Shown piece after piece: positions 8,856 to 16,058 of a DNA stretch of 64,000 nucleotides. How positions within the stretch are numbered: the stretch's first letter is position 1; each line of letters opens with the position of its first letter. The translations under genes and the position numbers were made by a program. Source of the stretch: Spongiivirga sp046524175 (GTDB lineage: Bacteria > Bacteroidota > Bacteroidia > Flavobacteriales > Flavobacteriaceae); assembly GCF_046524175.1 (NCBI RefSeq), contig NZ_JBEFZF010000005.1:324712-388711 (forward strand), read 5' to 3'. The notes beneath the pieces are model-generated. The model was not told the origin of the DNA. It saw only the letters and a list, made by a program, of their open reading frames with translations, and did no database searches.

Positions 8856-10286
8856 TTGGACACACTAAAGCGTTTTTTTAAAGATACTGCTATTTATGGT
8901 GTAACAACCGTACTTGCTAGATTTGTTGGCTTTGTATTAGTACCCTTGCATACGTGGGCTATGGGTACCGTTGACTATTCTAGTGTAACCACGTTTTTTG
9001 TGTATGCTGCGTTCTTCAATGTGTTACTTAGTTATGGTATGGAAACGGCCTTTTTCCGTTTTTTTAACACACAAAAAGATAAGCATACGGTCTACTCAAC
9101 TTCTTTGATAAGCTTAACTACTTCAACAATCTTATTTTTTATTGGGGTTTGGCTTTTTAAAGATCTTATTGCTGATTTTATTCAAGTAGATCGGTACTAC
9201 TTCAAAATATTGGTAGGAATTACTGTTCTAGATGCATTGGTAGTTGCTCCTTTTGCTTATTTAAGAGCAACGAATCGCCCTATTCGTTTCGCAGGTGTAA
9301 AACTAACCAATATTGCCGTTGTTGGATTTTTAAATCTCTTTTTTCTATGGATGATTCCTACTTTTAATTGGAATTTTTCTTTTTACGATAAACAAGAATT
9401 ACTACAGTATGTTTTTTGGGCTAATCTAGCTGCAAGCGCTGTTACACTCTTGTTGTTATTACCCTTGTTTTTTAAAGTCAAGCTCCATTTTGACACTAGG
9501 CTTTTTAAAAAATTACTGCGTTATGGTTGGCCTATTTTAGCTGCAGGAATTGCTTTTGTGATCAACGAGAATTTAGATAAGTTAATGCTTGAACAAATGA
9601 TTGATAAAGATGTAATGGGTGCCTATGCTGGGTGCTATAAAATTGCGGTTTTTATGACCATTTTTATACAAGCTTTCCGTTTGGGTGCCGAGCCTTTCTT
9701 TTTTAGTCATGCCACATCAGAAAATGCAACAGCAAATTATGCTACTATTTTAAAATATTTTGTCATTGCTGGATCGTTAGGACTTTTAATCATTGTTTGT
9801 TTTATCGATCCGCTTAAAGACTTTATCGTTCGTGATAAAAGCTATCATAAAGCCATTGATATTGTTCCTATTGTACTGCTAGCCAATTTGTGTTTGGGTA
9901 TTTATCACAATTTATCTATTTGGTATAAACTGACGGATAAAACGAGGTATGGTATGTACATTTCGATTATAGGTGCTGCTATAACCATCATATTTAACTG
10001 GGTAATGATTCCAAAAATAGGATTCATTGCCTCCGCTTGGGCTACTTTGGCAGCATACGGTGGTATGATGATTATTTCATATCAATTGGGCAAAAAATAC
10101 TATCCTGTGCCCTACGATTTAAAGAAAATCGGATTTTACCTAGCATTCGCAATCGGATTAGCAGCCTTGTCATATCTACAATTCCGCGCCAATTATTGGT
10201 TAGCAACCACTTTAGTTTTAGTATTTTTGGCTGCCGCTTTTTTCATAGAAAAAAGAGAGTTACAACTAATTTTCAAACGATCATAA
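8856..10286 (+). CDS. Polysaccharide/lipid-linked oligosaccharide flippase (Wzx/MOP superfamily)
   Basis: About 476 residues with 12-14 hydrophobic helices along the whole length, typical of the Wzx/MurJ-type MOP exporter superfamily. The N-terminus LKRFFKDTAIYGVTTVLARFVG is the characteristic amphipathic entry plus first helix. These carriers flip lipid-linked glycans across the inner membrane. Start choice: no ATG is available. The TTG at 8856 leaves the conserved helix at the N-terminus; an upstream TTG at 8820 would add 12 residues without family character. dut follows after 20 bp, and the run flippase-dut-nucleotidyltransferase-TPR-DUF4292-envC looks like a conserved flavobacterial envelope cluster. 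Confidence 0.85.
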   Translation: MDTLKRFFKDTAIYGVTTVLARFVGFVLVPLHTWAMGTVDYSSVTTFFVYAAFFNVLLSYGMETAFFRFFNTQKDKHTVYSTSLISLTTSTILFFIGVWLFKDLIADFIQVDRYYFKILVGITVLDALVVAPFAYLRATNRPIRFAGVKLTNIAVVGFLNLFFLWMIPTFNWNFSFYDKQELLQYVFWANLAASAVTLLLLLPLFFKVKLHFDTRLFKKLLRYGWPILAAGIAFVINENLDKLMLEQMIDKDVMGAYAGCYKIAVFMTIFIQAFRLGAEPFFFSHATSENATANYATILKYFVIAGSLGLLIIVCFIDPLKDFIVRDKSYHKAIDIVPIVLLANLCLGIYHNLSIWYKLTDKTRYGMYISIIGAAITIIFNWVMIPKIGFIASAWATLAAYGGMMIISYQLGKKYYPVPYDLKKIGFYLAFAIGLAALSYLQFRANYWLATTLVLVFLAAAFFIEKRELQLIFKRS

Positions 10287-10306
10287 ATACATTGATAACG
10301 GAACGA

Positions 10307-10741
10307 ATGAAAGTTCAAATCGTCAACAAATCAAAACACACATTACCCAATTACGAAACAGTGGCCTCCGCTGGGATGGATATTAGGGCGAACATCGATG
10401 CTCCTATCACTTTAAAACCGCTGGAACGAACTATTGTAAAAACCGGTTTATTTATTGCTTTACCAGTTGGCTTTGAAGCACAGGTACGCCCTCGTAGCGG
10501 ACTTGCTGCAAAAAAAGGAATTACCGTATTGAATGCCCCCGGTACTGTAGATGCGGATTATAGGGGAGAAATTGGTGTGATCCTAATTAATTTATCAAAT
10601 GAGGACTTTATTATTGAAGATGGCGAACGTGTTGCTCAGTTGGTTATTGCAAAACACGAACAAGCTCAGTGGGAATTAGTTGAGGTACTTTCTGAAACTG
10701 ATCGAGGAGCTGGTGGCTTTGGAAGTACGGGAACAACTTAA
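10307..10741 (+). CDS. dut: dUTP diphosphatase
   Basis: 144 residues, the usual size for trimeric dUTPase, which hydrolyses dUTP to dUMP and PPi to keep uracil out of DNA and feed dTMP synthesis. All five signature motifs are present in order: ASAGMDIRA (1), RPRSGLAAKKGI (2), GTVDADYRGEIGV (3, catalytic Asp and uracil hairpin), GERVAQLVI (4) and the C-terminal arm RGAGGFGSTG (5). The ATG at 10307 is chosen because the reading frame upstream overlaps the flippase and carries no family sequence. Likely co-transcribed with the flippase. Confidence 0.96.
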   Translation: MKVQIVNKSKHTLPNYETVASAGMDIRANIDAPITLKPLERTIVKTGLFIALPVGFEAQVRPRSGLAAKKGITVLNAPGTVDADYRGEIGVILINLSNEDFIIEDGERVAQLVIAKHEQAQWELVEVLSETDRGAGGFGSTGTT

Positions 10742-10754
10742 CAAGACAATTGTC

Positions 10755-10817
10755 ATTCCCTCAAAAGAGGGAATCCTTAAATATACAAACAAACAAGATT
10801 CCTGCTTTCGCAGGAAT
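10755..10817. repeat. Pair of short extragenic palindromes
   Basis: Two hairpins separated by 23 bp fill the gap between dut and the nucleotidyltransferase gene: attccctc(aaaa)gagggaat at 10755-10774 and attcctgc(tttc)gcaggaat at 10798-10817, each with an 8-bp perfect stem and 4-base loop. The second is of the widely scattered type whose translations give the spurious peptides 'FLRKQES' and 'HSCESRN'. It reads as a REP-like element pair. It may also attenuate transcription between the two genes. Confidence 0.7.
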
Positions 10818-10834
10818 GATAAAAAAAAGAATAC

Positions 10835-11851
10835 ATGAAAATAATAGTGCCTATGGCAGGTCGCGGTAGCAGACTTCGCCCACATACCTTAACTGTCCCC
10901 AAACCATTAATTCCTGTAGCAGGAAAACCAATAGTGCACCGATTGGTAACTGATATTGCCGGAGTGCTTAAACAAGACATCGAAGAAATTGCCTTTATTC
11001 TTGGCGACCCCGCCTTTTTTGGAGATGATGTTATTAGAAGCTTAGAAGAGCTTGCAAAAGGTTTGGGTGCAAAAGCAAGTATATATCGCCAATTAGATCC
11101 AAAAGGAACAGGTCATGCCATTATGTGTGCCGAACCTTCATTAAGTGGTCCGGCAGTAATTGCTTATGCAGATACGTTAATTCGTGCTGATTTTGATCTT
11201 GATCCTAATGCTGATAGTGTTATTTGGACCAAGAAAGTTGAAAATCCGGAAGCCTATGGTGTTGTAAATTTGAATGAGAACGATGAGATTATTGAACTCG
11301 TTGAAAAACCAACAGAATTTGTTAGCGACCAAGCGGTAATTGGTATTTACTATTTTAAGGATGTAGGAATATTGAAAAACGAACTGCAATACGTACTAGA
11401 TAATAATATCATCAATGGCGGCGAATATCAGATCAATGATGGAATCAAGCAGATGATGGCCAAAGGAAAGATATTTAAAACTGGTACCGTTGATGAGTGG
11501 ATGGACTGCGGTAACAAAAATGTCACCGTTGAAACCAATCAGCGTATGCTTAACTTCTTACATGCCGATGGTGAAAAACTGGTTGCAGATTCAGCCAACA
11601 TTGAAAATTCGGAAGTGATTGAACCTTGTTTTATTGGAGAGGGTGTGGTAATTAGTAATTCGAAAATAGGACCTCATGTTTCTATCGGAAAAGGAACCAA
11701 AATCATCGATTCTACACTAAAAAATAGCTTGATTCAAAACGAATCAGAGATTAAAAATGCCAAATTAAATAATGCCATGGTGGGTAATCATGCTAAATTT
11801 GATGGTGATTTCACAACAATAAGTATTGGAGATTATTCAGTTTTAGAATAG
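10835..11851 (+). CDS. Sugar-1-phosphate nucleotidyltransferase
   Basis: 338 residues. The nucleotide-binding signature MAGRGSRLRPHTLTVPKPLIPVAGKPI sits at the very N-terminus (GxGxRLxPxTxxxPKPLxP), as in RmlA, GlmU and mannose-1-phosphate guanylyltransferases. DTLIRADFDLD-type metal-site residues and EKP/GIYYF strands follow. From about residue 255 the sequence turns into left-handed beta-helix hexapeptides (IEPCFIGEGVVISNSKIGPHV). It makes an NDP-sugar from a sugar-1-phosphate, most likely for envelope or capsule glycans given the flippase upstream; whether the product is dTDP-, UDP- or GDP-linked cannot be told. No acetyltransferase catalytic signature is visible, so a bifunctional GlmU is unlikely. 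Confidence 0.85.
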   Translation: MKIIVPMAGRGSRLRPHTLTVPKPLIPVAGKPIVHRLVTDIAGVLKQDIEEIAFILGDPAFFGDDVIRSLEELAKGLGAKASIYRQLDPKGTGHAIMCAEPSLSGPAVIAYADTLIRADFDLDPNADSVIWTKKVENPEAYGVVNLNENDEIIELVEKPTEFVSDQAVIGIYYFKDVGILKNELQYVLDNNIINGGEYQINDGIKQMMAKGKIFKTGTVDEWMDCGNKNVTVETNQRMLNFLHADGEKLVADSANIENSEVIEPCFIGEGVVISNSKIGPHVSIGKGTKIIDSTLKNSLIQNESEIKNAKLNNAMVGNHAKFDGDFTTISIGDYSVLE

Positions 11852-11883
11852 GTTTAATCCTAACAAAACTAACATTCTACATT

Positions 11884-11908
11884 GTCAGATTGAGCGCAAT
11901 CGAAATCT
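11884..11908. repeat. Truncated copy of a flavobacterial intergenic repeat
   Basis: The stretch gtcagattgagcgcaatcg followed by aaatct contains the hairpin gattg(agcg)caatc. It resembles one half of the 'GTCA(G/T)TTCGAGCGCA' repeats scattered between flavobacterial genes. The rest of the 185-bp gap before the TPR gene shows no other clear structure. Confidence 0.45.
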
Positions 11909-12036
11909 TATTGCTTCTTTTATATTGTTATCAAATCCGCTCTAACTGTTACGATAATCCAGCCTATATCCTATATTTTAGTTAATCAAAGCCCATTTTA
12001 CATCAAAATGCGTAATTTACGGTCAAAACCTACCTG

Positions 12037-13398
12037 TTGTTGTCTATTCGTTTGAACACTTTATACTGCCTTGTTTTATTGGGATTTTTACTCCCTCTGC
12101 CCTTACATGCCCAACAGGTTGAAATTAATGATGATCTTGGCGATGTAACTGATGAGTTTCAAGAGTATTTTTTTGAAGCGCTAAAACAACGTAGTATCGA
12201 AAACTACGAGAAAGCATTAGAAGCACTTCAAAAATGCAAAAGCATTGACGATTCTAAGGCGATTGTTGATTTTGAAATAGGTAAAAACAACTTACTGCTT
12301 CGAAAATTTGATACAGCGGAAGAAAATCTAAAAAAAGCCATAGCGAAAGCACCCAGCAACGAATGGTACCTAGAATCGCTGTATGAAGTGTATTACCAAA
12401 CTCAAAATCTAGATCAGGCAATTATTACAGCCAAAAAATTAATTGCACATCATCCTATTTATAAAGAAGATTTGCTAAGCTTATACATGCGCACTAAGCA
12501 ATATGAAGAAGCTATTTATATTCTTGATGATCTTGATGCTAGCAAAGGACGATCTGCAAGACGAGATAGTATTCGAGCTCAAATATATACTACAAGTAGT
12601 TTTGAAAATGAAGAAGTAAATTACTGGAAAAAGCGCATTGCAAATGATCCAAGAAATGAGAAAAACTATCTTTCATTAATCTATTTGTTGAGCGAAAAAG
12701 GGGATGCCAAAGCTGCCTTTAAAATTTCAGAACAATTACTGAGAGCTATCCCCGATTCAAAATTGGCACATCTTGGCTTGTTCAAAAATTATTTAATTAA
12801 TGATCAAGTTAATAAAGCCATTAACTCAATGAATATTGTAATGAAGGCAACGCAAATAAATCAAGAAGCAAAGTTTAAAGTGCTGTACGATTTTATGCGT
12901 TATACTGATACACACCCTGAACAAGAACCAGCCCTTGAAAAAGCTGCAAATTTGTATGCAGAGATCGAAGGAATGCGATCAGTCTACACTGATATTGGCA
13001 ATTATTACCTAAAAAATGGGAAAGACCAACAAGCTAATAAATATTTGCAGCTTGCATTTAATGGAGAGCTCCCTACCAATAATTTTGATGCTCTAAAAAA
13101 GCAGCTATTCTTGTTAGCAGAATCTAATAACTATAAGCAGCTTTATGAAAAAACAGAAAAGGCTATTGAGAATTATCCTTCACAGCCACTTTTGTATTTT
13201 TTAAGGGGTGCTGCATGTAATAATCTTAAAAAATATAAAGAAGCTATTGACGTTTTAGAAATTGGTATTGATTTTGTAGTAGATAATATAAAACTTGAAT
13301 CAAGCATTTATAAAGAATTAATTGTGGCCTATCGTAGTTTAAATAATACGAAGAAAATGAAATACTATGAAGCACTTCTGATTCGAATAAATAGTTAA
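12037..13398 (+). CDS. Exported tetratricopeptide repeat protein
   Basis: About 453 residues. A signal peptide (LYCLVLLGFLLPLPLHAQQ) is followed by TPR-like helical pairs over most of the length, for example FDTAEENLKKAIAKAPSNEWYLESL, EEAIYILDDLDAS and KKYKEAIDVLEIGIDF. TPR solenoids act as protein-protein scaffolds; this one is periplasmic or outer-membrane associated. There is no ATG: the longest reading uses TTG at 12037, with further TTGs at 12040 and 12052 equally possible. It lies 36 bp before the DUF4292 lipoprotein and just before envC, a gene order that suggests an envelope or division-site role (inference). Confidence 0.8.
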   Translation: MLSIRLNTLYCLVLLGFLLPLPLHAQQVEINDDLGDVTDEFQEYFFEALKQRSIENYEKALEALQKCKSIDDSKAIVDFEIGKNNLLLRKFDTAEENLKKAIAKAPSNEWYLESLYEVYYQTQNLDQAIITAKKLIAHHPIYKEDLLSLYMRTKQYEEAIYILDDLDASKGRSARRDSIRAQIYTTSSFENEEVNYWKKRIANDPRNEKNYLSLIYLLSEKGDAKAAFKISEQLLRAIPDSKLAHLGLFKNYLINDQVNKAINSMNIVMKATQINQEAKFKVLYDFMRYTDTHPEQEPALEKAANLYAEIEGMRSVYTDIGNYYLKNGKDQQANKYLQLAFNGELPTNNFDALKKQLFLLAESNNYKQLYEKTEKAIENYPSQPLLYFLRGAACNNLKKYKEAIDVLEIGIDFVVDNIKLESSIYKELIVAYRSLNNTKKMKYYEALLIRINS

Positions 13399-13434
13399 TA
13401 ATCAAATAGAAAGAATATTCTTAAATTTTATTTA

Positions 13435-14220
13435 GTGTCATCTAAAAAATTCATAAAGATAATATTTGCTGTATTCGTCATTCTATTATCAGGATGTAAG
13501 GCAACAAATAAAGTAACAAACACTACAGTGGTTGCACCTCTTAACGCCCGAAAAATTGTAAAAAATCATTATAAAAGCAGTACGGTTTTTAAAACTTTAA
13601 AAGGTCGTGCAAAAGTTCGCTATGAAGACGAAAGTCGGGGACAAACCGTAACTGCTAACATCCGTATTGAAAAAGGCAAAACTATTTGGCTAAGTGTATC
13701 ATTTTTGGGAATTGTCGGGGCTAAAGCATTAATCACCCCCGATCAGGTACAGTATTACAACAAGCTGGAAAAAAACTATTTTGATGGTGATTTTAGTTTG
13801 TTAACTGATTTGCTAGGTACAGAACTTACTTATAACCAATTAGAAGATATGCTAATGGGACAGGCTATCTTTGATTTGAAGGATGAAAAATTGGAGAGCT
13901 CTGTTTTCAACAGATCTTACAAATTACAGTCCAGTCAAAATATTCCGTTGTTCGACAAACTATTTTTTGTAAATAGTCAAAACTTTAAAATGGCTGAGCA
14001 ACGCTTAAGACAAAAAGACAAAGCGCGCGAACTATCAATTTTATATCCTGAATACCAAAAAGTAAAAGGAAAAATACTCCCAAAGAAGATTGACATTGTT
14101 GCCAGTGAAAATACCACAAGCACAAAAATTGCGTTTGAATATAGAAGTGTTAATTTTGATGAGGATATTTCTTTTCCGTTTAAAATACCTAGTGGGTATA
14201 AAGAGATTCAGATCAACTAA
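13435..14220 (+). CDS. DUF4292 family lipoprotein
   Basis: 261 residues beginning at a GTG. The signal peptide ends with the lipobox LLSGC. The mature sequence (KTLKGRAKVRYEDE..., TIWLSVSFLGIVGAKALITPDQVQYYNKLEKNYFDGDF) fits DUF4292, an uncharacterised flavobacterial family whose predicted half-barrel of antiparallel strands resembles LolA/LolB-type lipoprotein carriers; this structural link is from memory and tentative. The stop lies 1 bp before the ATG of envC, so the two are tightly coupled. Confidence 0.75.
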   Translation: MSSKKFIKIIFAVFVILLSGCKATNKVTNTTVVAPLNARKIVKNHYKSSTVFKTLKGRAKVRYEDESRGQTVTANIRIEKGKTIWLSVSFLGIVGAKALITPDQVQYYNKLEKNYFDGDFSLLTDLLGTELTYNQLEDMLMGQAIFDLKDEKLESSVFNRSYKLQSSQNIPLFDKLFFVNSQNFKMAEQRLRQKDKARELSILYPEYQKVKGKILPKKIDIVASENTTSTKIAFEYRSVNFDEDISFPFKIPSGYKEIQIN

Positions 14221-14221
14221 A

Positions 14222-15454
14222 ATGAAAAAAACGTCTGTTGCTACTTTTATTTTTATTCCCTTATTTACATTAATACTTTGGCTTCCTACGTCACTTTCAG
14301 CACAGTCTACAAAACAAAAAGAACTACAACAACGACAGGAAAAGCTACAACAGGAGATTAAGCAAATTAATAAGCTTTTTTTCGAAGTTAAAAAAGAATC
14401 CAAATCCGTTTTAGAACGATTAGAAGATATGGACCAAAAGGTCAATGCACTTCAAAAACTAATTCGGGTAAGCAACCAACAAGCCAACTTATATACCAGA
14501 GAAATTGATGAAAATTTGAAGAACATCGCAAAACTTCGGTCCGATTTAAGCTCATTGAAAAATGAATATGCCGATATGATTAGAAAGTCGTATAAAAGCA
14601 AATCGGAACAAAGTAGAATTATGTTCTTATTATCGTCTGATGATTTTTTACAGGCATACAAACGTATGCAATACATGAAACAGTTTACACGCCACCGTCG
14701 TAAACAGGGTGAAGCAATAAGCGCTAAGACTGAAGAATTGCAATTGCTCAATATCGATCTCAAAGAAAAGAAAAAAGAAAAAGAAAAGGTCTTAGCTGAA
14801 AACAAGAAAACTCAAAAAGCGTTAAAAGAAGATCAAAAACAACAACAAGAACTCATTGCTGTTCTTAAAAAAGATCAAAATAAATATGTTGCGGAGATTA
14901 AGCGTAAACAACGAGAATCAAACAGAATTGATGCGCAGATAAAATCACTCATTGCTGAAGCGATTGCTGCATCTAACAAAAAACTTGGAAAAAGCGGGGC
15001 AAAAACCTTTGCATTAACTCCGGCAGACAAAATTATCGCCGGGAATTTTGTTGCAAACAAAGGAAGACTCCCGTGGCCTATTGAAAAAGGAGTGGTTACT
15101 AGAAAATATGGCATTCAACAACACCCGGTATTTAAAGGTAATACCATTAAAAGTAATGGCTTACGTATTGCTAGTGAAAAAGGAGCAAAAGCACGTGCTA
15201 TTTTTGACGGTGAAGTGCTACAAGTACAGGTGCAGAAAAGAGGAAATCCGAAGGTATTGATCAGACACGGTAATTATATTAGCGTTTACGGAAACCTGCG
15301 GAAAGTATATGTAAAAAAGGGTGACAAAATAAAAGCCAAACAAGAAATTGGCGAGGTATTTACTAGCAGAAGTAGTGGAAAAACTGAGCTTTATTTTAGC
15401 GTTTTTAAGGAAGCTAAAACCATGAATCCAGCTCCCTGGCTAGCGTCTAAGTAA
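14222..15454 (+). CDS. envC: EnvC-like murein hydrolase activator (degenerate M23 domain)
   Basis: 410 residues from the ATG at 14222. A signal peptide (to SLSAQ) precedes a long coiled coil of about 220 residues rich in K, E and Q, followed by a C-terminal LytM/M23 domain. None of the expected zinc ligands is visible: the H-x(n)-D site reads SNGLRIAS, and the HxH site reads TELYFSV where active enzymes have HLHFEV. This is the pattern of E. coli EnvC, which activates cell-division amidases rather than cutting peptidoglycan itself. An upstream extension in the same frame would overlap DUF4292 and lacks a signal sequence. It converges with the thioesterase gene, overlapping by 8 bp at the stops. 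Confidence 0.88.
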   Translation: MKKTSVATFIFIPLFTLILWLPTSLSAQSTKQKELQQRQEKLQQEIKQINKLFFEVKKESKSVLERLEDMDQKVNALQKLIRVSNQQANLYTREIDENLKNIAKLRSDLSSLKNEYADMIRKSYKSKSEQSRIMFLLSSDDFLQAYKRMQYMKQFTRHRRKQGEAISAKTEELQLLNIDLKEKKKEKEKVLAENKKTQKALKEDQKQQQELIAVLKKDQNKYVAEIKRKQRESNRIDAQIKSLIAEAIAASNKKLGKSGAKTFALTPADKIIAGNFVANKGRLPWPIEKGVVTRKYGIQQHPVFKGNTIKSNGLRIASEKGAKARAIFDGEVLQVQVQKRGNPKVLIRHGNYISVYGNLRKVYVKKGDKIKAKQEIGEVFTSRSSGKTELYFSVFKEAKTMNPAPWLASK

Positions 15455-15956
15455 ACAGCGCTTTCAACTCACTTGCATCTTTAGGTTCCATTTTACCAGC
15501 TAATACTAAACTTAGTTGTTTTCTTCGCAAAGCAGCTTCATAACGCTCTTTTTCAAGTGCAGTCTCAGGTTTAATTTTAGGTATTGCCACCGGACGTCCA
15601 GTTTCATCTACCGCAACAAACGTATAGATAGCCTCATTTGCTTTTGCACGCGCCCCCGACTCCCTATCTTCTGTCCATACATCAATAAATATTTCCATAC
15701 TTGATGTAAATGCCCGACTTACTTTTGCTTCTACAGTTACTACGCTTCCTAACGGAATCGCTCTGTTAAACGCCACGTGATTCACCGATGCAGTTACCAC
15801 AATGCGCCTAGAATGACGTCTAGCTGCAATACTGGCAGCCCGATCCATTCTGGCCAATAATTCACCTCCAAAAAGGTTATTTAGCGGATTGGTTTCACTA
15901 GGTAAAACAAGATCAGTCAATATTGCTTGGGATTCGCTTGGCGTTTTAGCTTCCAT
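15447..15956 (-). CDS. Hotdog-fold acyl-CoA thioesterase
   Basis: 169 residues. The sequence LVLPSETNPLNNLFGGELLARMDRAASIAARRHS and the following VVTASVNHVAFNRAIPLGSVV are the signature of YciA/BACH-type acyl-CoA thioesterases (a single hotdog domain, hexameric in known members), which hydrolyse acyl-CoA to free acid and CoA in the cytoplasm. The C-terminal residues of about 130-165 are helical and charged. The stop overlaps the end of envC. A -7 element lies just upstream of the ATG. Confidence 0.88.
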   Translation of the reverse strand: MEAKTPSESQAILTDLVLPSETNPLNNLFGGELLARMDRAASIAARRHSRRIVVTASVNHVAFNRAIPLGSVVTVEAKVSRAFTSSMEIFIDVWTEDRESGARAKANEAIYTFVAVDETGRPVAIPKIKPETALEKERYEAALRRKQLSLVLAGKMEPKDASELKALFT

Positions 15957-15972
15957 TCAAAAAAAGTTTTGA

Positions 15973-15980
15973 CAAAGATA
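15973..15980 (-). promoter_or_regulatory. Bacteroidota -7 promoter element for the thioesterase gene
   Basis: On the minus strand this reads TATCTTTG, an exact match to TAnnTTTG, 16 bp upstream of the thioesterase ATG. No clear TTG is found at the -33 position, and the leader would be only about 10 nt. Confidence 0.45.
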
Positions 15981-16058
15981 GGATTCCCATATCATTTTTA
16001 TAATTGGTTTGATAACTAAAAATTGATTCCTTAATTTTAAATCAATAAGTATTTACCA

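Noticed and set aside
10037..10306. N-terminal extension of dUTPase
   Set aside because: The upstream frame lies within the flippase gene; the dUTPase motifs and usual length fit the ATG at 10307.
14090..14221. N-terminal extension of EnvC
   Set aside because: It overlaps the DUF4292 gene and would bury the signal peptide that begins at 14222.
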